Source: Patescibacteria group bacterium
GTDB taxonomy: Bacteria > Patescibacteriota > WWE3 > UBA101185 > UBA10185
Assembly: GCA_022710505.1 (NCBI GenBank)
Contig: JAKLGS010000048.1
Location: 1 to 5,539 of the forward strand
Direction: 5' to 3'
DNA length: 5,539 nt
A program made the translations under genes and the position numbers. The notes beneath the pieces are model-generated. The model was given only the letters and a program-made list of their open reading frames with translations. It did no database searches and had not been told where the DNA came from. Shown here piece after piece: positions 5,437-5,539 of the stretch (positions are counted from its first letter, which is position 1; each line of letters starts with the position of its first letter).

Positions 5437-5538
5437 CTAACCCTTAATAAACATAAGAAATAATAAAAAAGATGGAGCTTGGTTACTTGCGTGTAGATAT
5501 ATTCCTAAGATCACACTACACGAGATAAGCAACCAAAC
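5437..5538 (-). CDS. Possible C-terminal fragment of a convergent membrane protein
   Basis: On the minus strand one frame is open from the window edge for 33 codons and ends at TAG (complement of 5437-5439). It encodes a hydrophobic stretch, V-W-L-L-I-S-C-S-V-I-L-G-I-Y-L, then H-A-S-N-Q-A-P-S, then F-L-L-F-L-M-F-I-K-G. This looks like two membrane-spanning pieces joined by a short polar turn and ending in a basic residue. The other two minus frames are closed by stops within the last 40 bases. An open frame of this length can arise by chance, and the same DNA can form a long hairpin, so this is a tentative call. If real, it lies tail-to-tail with the LOG gene 18 bases away. Confidence 0.35.
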   Translation of the reverse strand, partial: VWLLISCSVILGIYLHASNQAPSFLLFLMFIKG

Positions 5539-5539
5539 T
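5476..5539. repeat. Long imperfect inverted repeat at the window edge
   Basis: The outer arms AGCTTGGTTACTT (5476-5488) and AAGCAACCAAACT (5527-5539) pair at 11 of 13 positions, with mismatches at 5478/5537 and 5485/5530. After a one-by-four internal loop (5489 against 5523-5526), CGTGTAG (5490-5496) pairs perfectly with CTACACG (5516-5522). The apical loop is 19 bases. The pairing runs up to the last base of the window and could extend further. On the minus strand six T follow the stem after five bases (complement of 5465-5470), so a minus-strand terminator is one reading. A structured RNA or the end of a mobile element are others. The pairing itself is clear but its role is not. Confidence 0.6.

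Noticed and set aside
5472..5528. An 18-codon plus-strand frame ATG GAG CTT ... ending in TAA
   Set aside because: It lacks a ribosome binding site and similarity to anything I know, and it lies entirely within the inverted repeat. It is more likely a by-product of that structure or of a minus-strand gene.
5476..5539. Inverted repeat as an integron attC site or a tRNA gene
   Set aside because: The arms begin with GGTT and end with AACC, the reverse of attC core polarity. The 19-base loop and helix layout do not give a cloverleaf with an acceptor stem and T arm.

Overview
The window is AT-rich DNA from a bacterium, most probably a member of the Candidate Phyla Radiation (Patescibacteria, Microgenomates-like). 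This placement is an inference from three things. First, a full-length archaeal/eukaryal-style ATP-dependent DNA ligase sits next to purely bacterial features: a prolipoprotein transferase (Lgt) and a TATAAT -10 box. Second, the genes are short, tightly overlapping and lysine/isoleucine-rich. Third, the RpiB, epimerase and LOG sequences are divergent in the manner I associate with CPR genomes. TGA is used as a stop by four genes, so the UGA-as-glycine code of Gracilibacteria/Absconditabacteria does not apply.

Layout: (1) Positions 2-154 hold the C-terminal end of a protein with a winged-helix-like fold, followed by a weak hairpin/T-run. (2) Positions 206-2393 form a first transcription unit: a consensus -10 box placed so that the transcript would begin at the ligase ATG, then the ligase, then a 125-residue unknown protein whose start overlaps the ligase end by 23 bases. 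(3) Positions 2394-5418 form a second unit, again with a promoter that predicts a leaderless message. Its genes are a multi-pass membrane protein of unknown function, lgt, rpiB, a ribulose-phosphate 3-epimerase-like gene and a LOG-family gene. Successive genes overlap by 1, 4, 4 and 11 bases, which implies translational coupling. (4) Positions 5419-5539 hold a small AT-rich palindrome, a possible C-terminal fragment of a convergent minus-strand membrane protein, and a long imperfect inverted repeat running to the window edge.

How the genes may work together: the ligase and its coupled partner point to DNA replication or repair. In the second unit, Lgt attaches diacylglycerol to lipoprotein precursors in the membrane. 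LOG, RpiB and Rpe could form one carbon route: LOG-type enzymes release ribose 5-phosphate from nucleoside monophosphates, RpiB converts it to ribulose 5-phosphate and Rpe to xylulose 5-phosphate. That would be a nucleotide-to-pentose-phosphate salvage module suited to a scavenging, reduced-genome bacterium. The enzymes of this route all carry changes at normally conserved active-site positions, so their exact activities should be treated as open.
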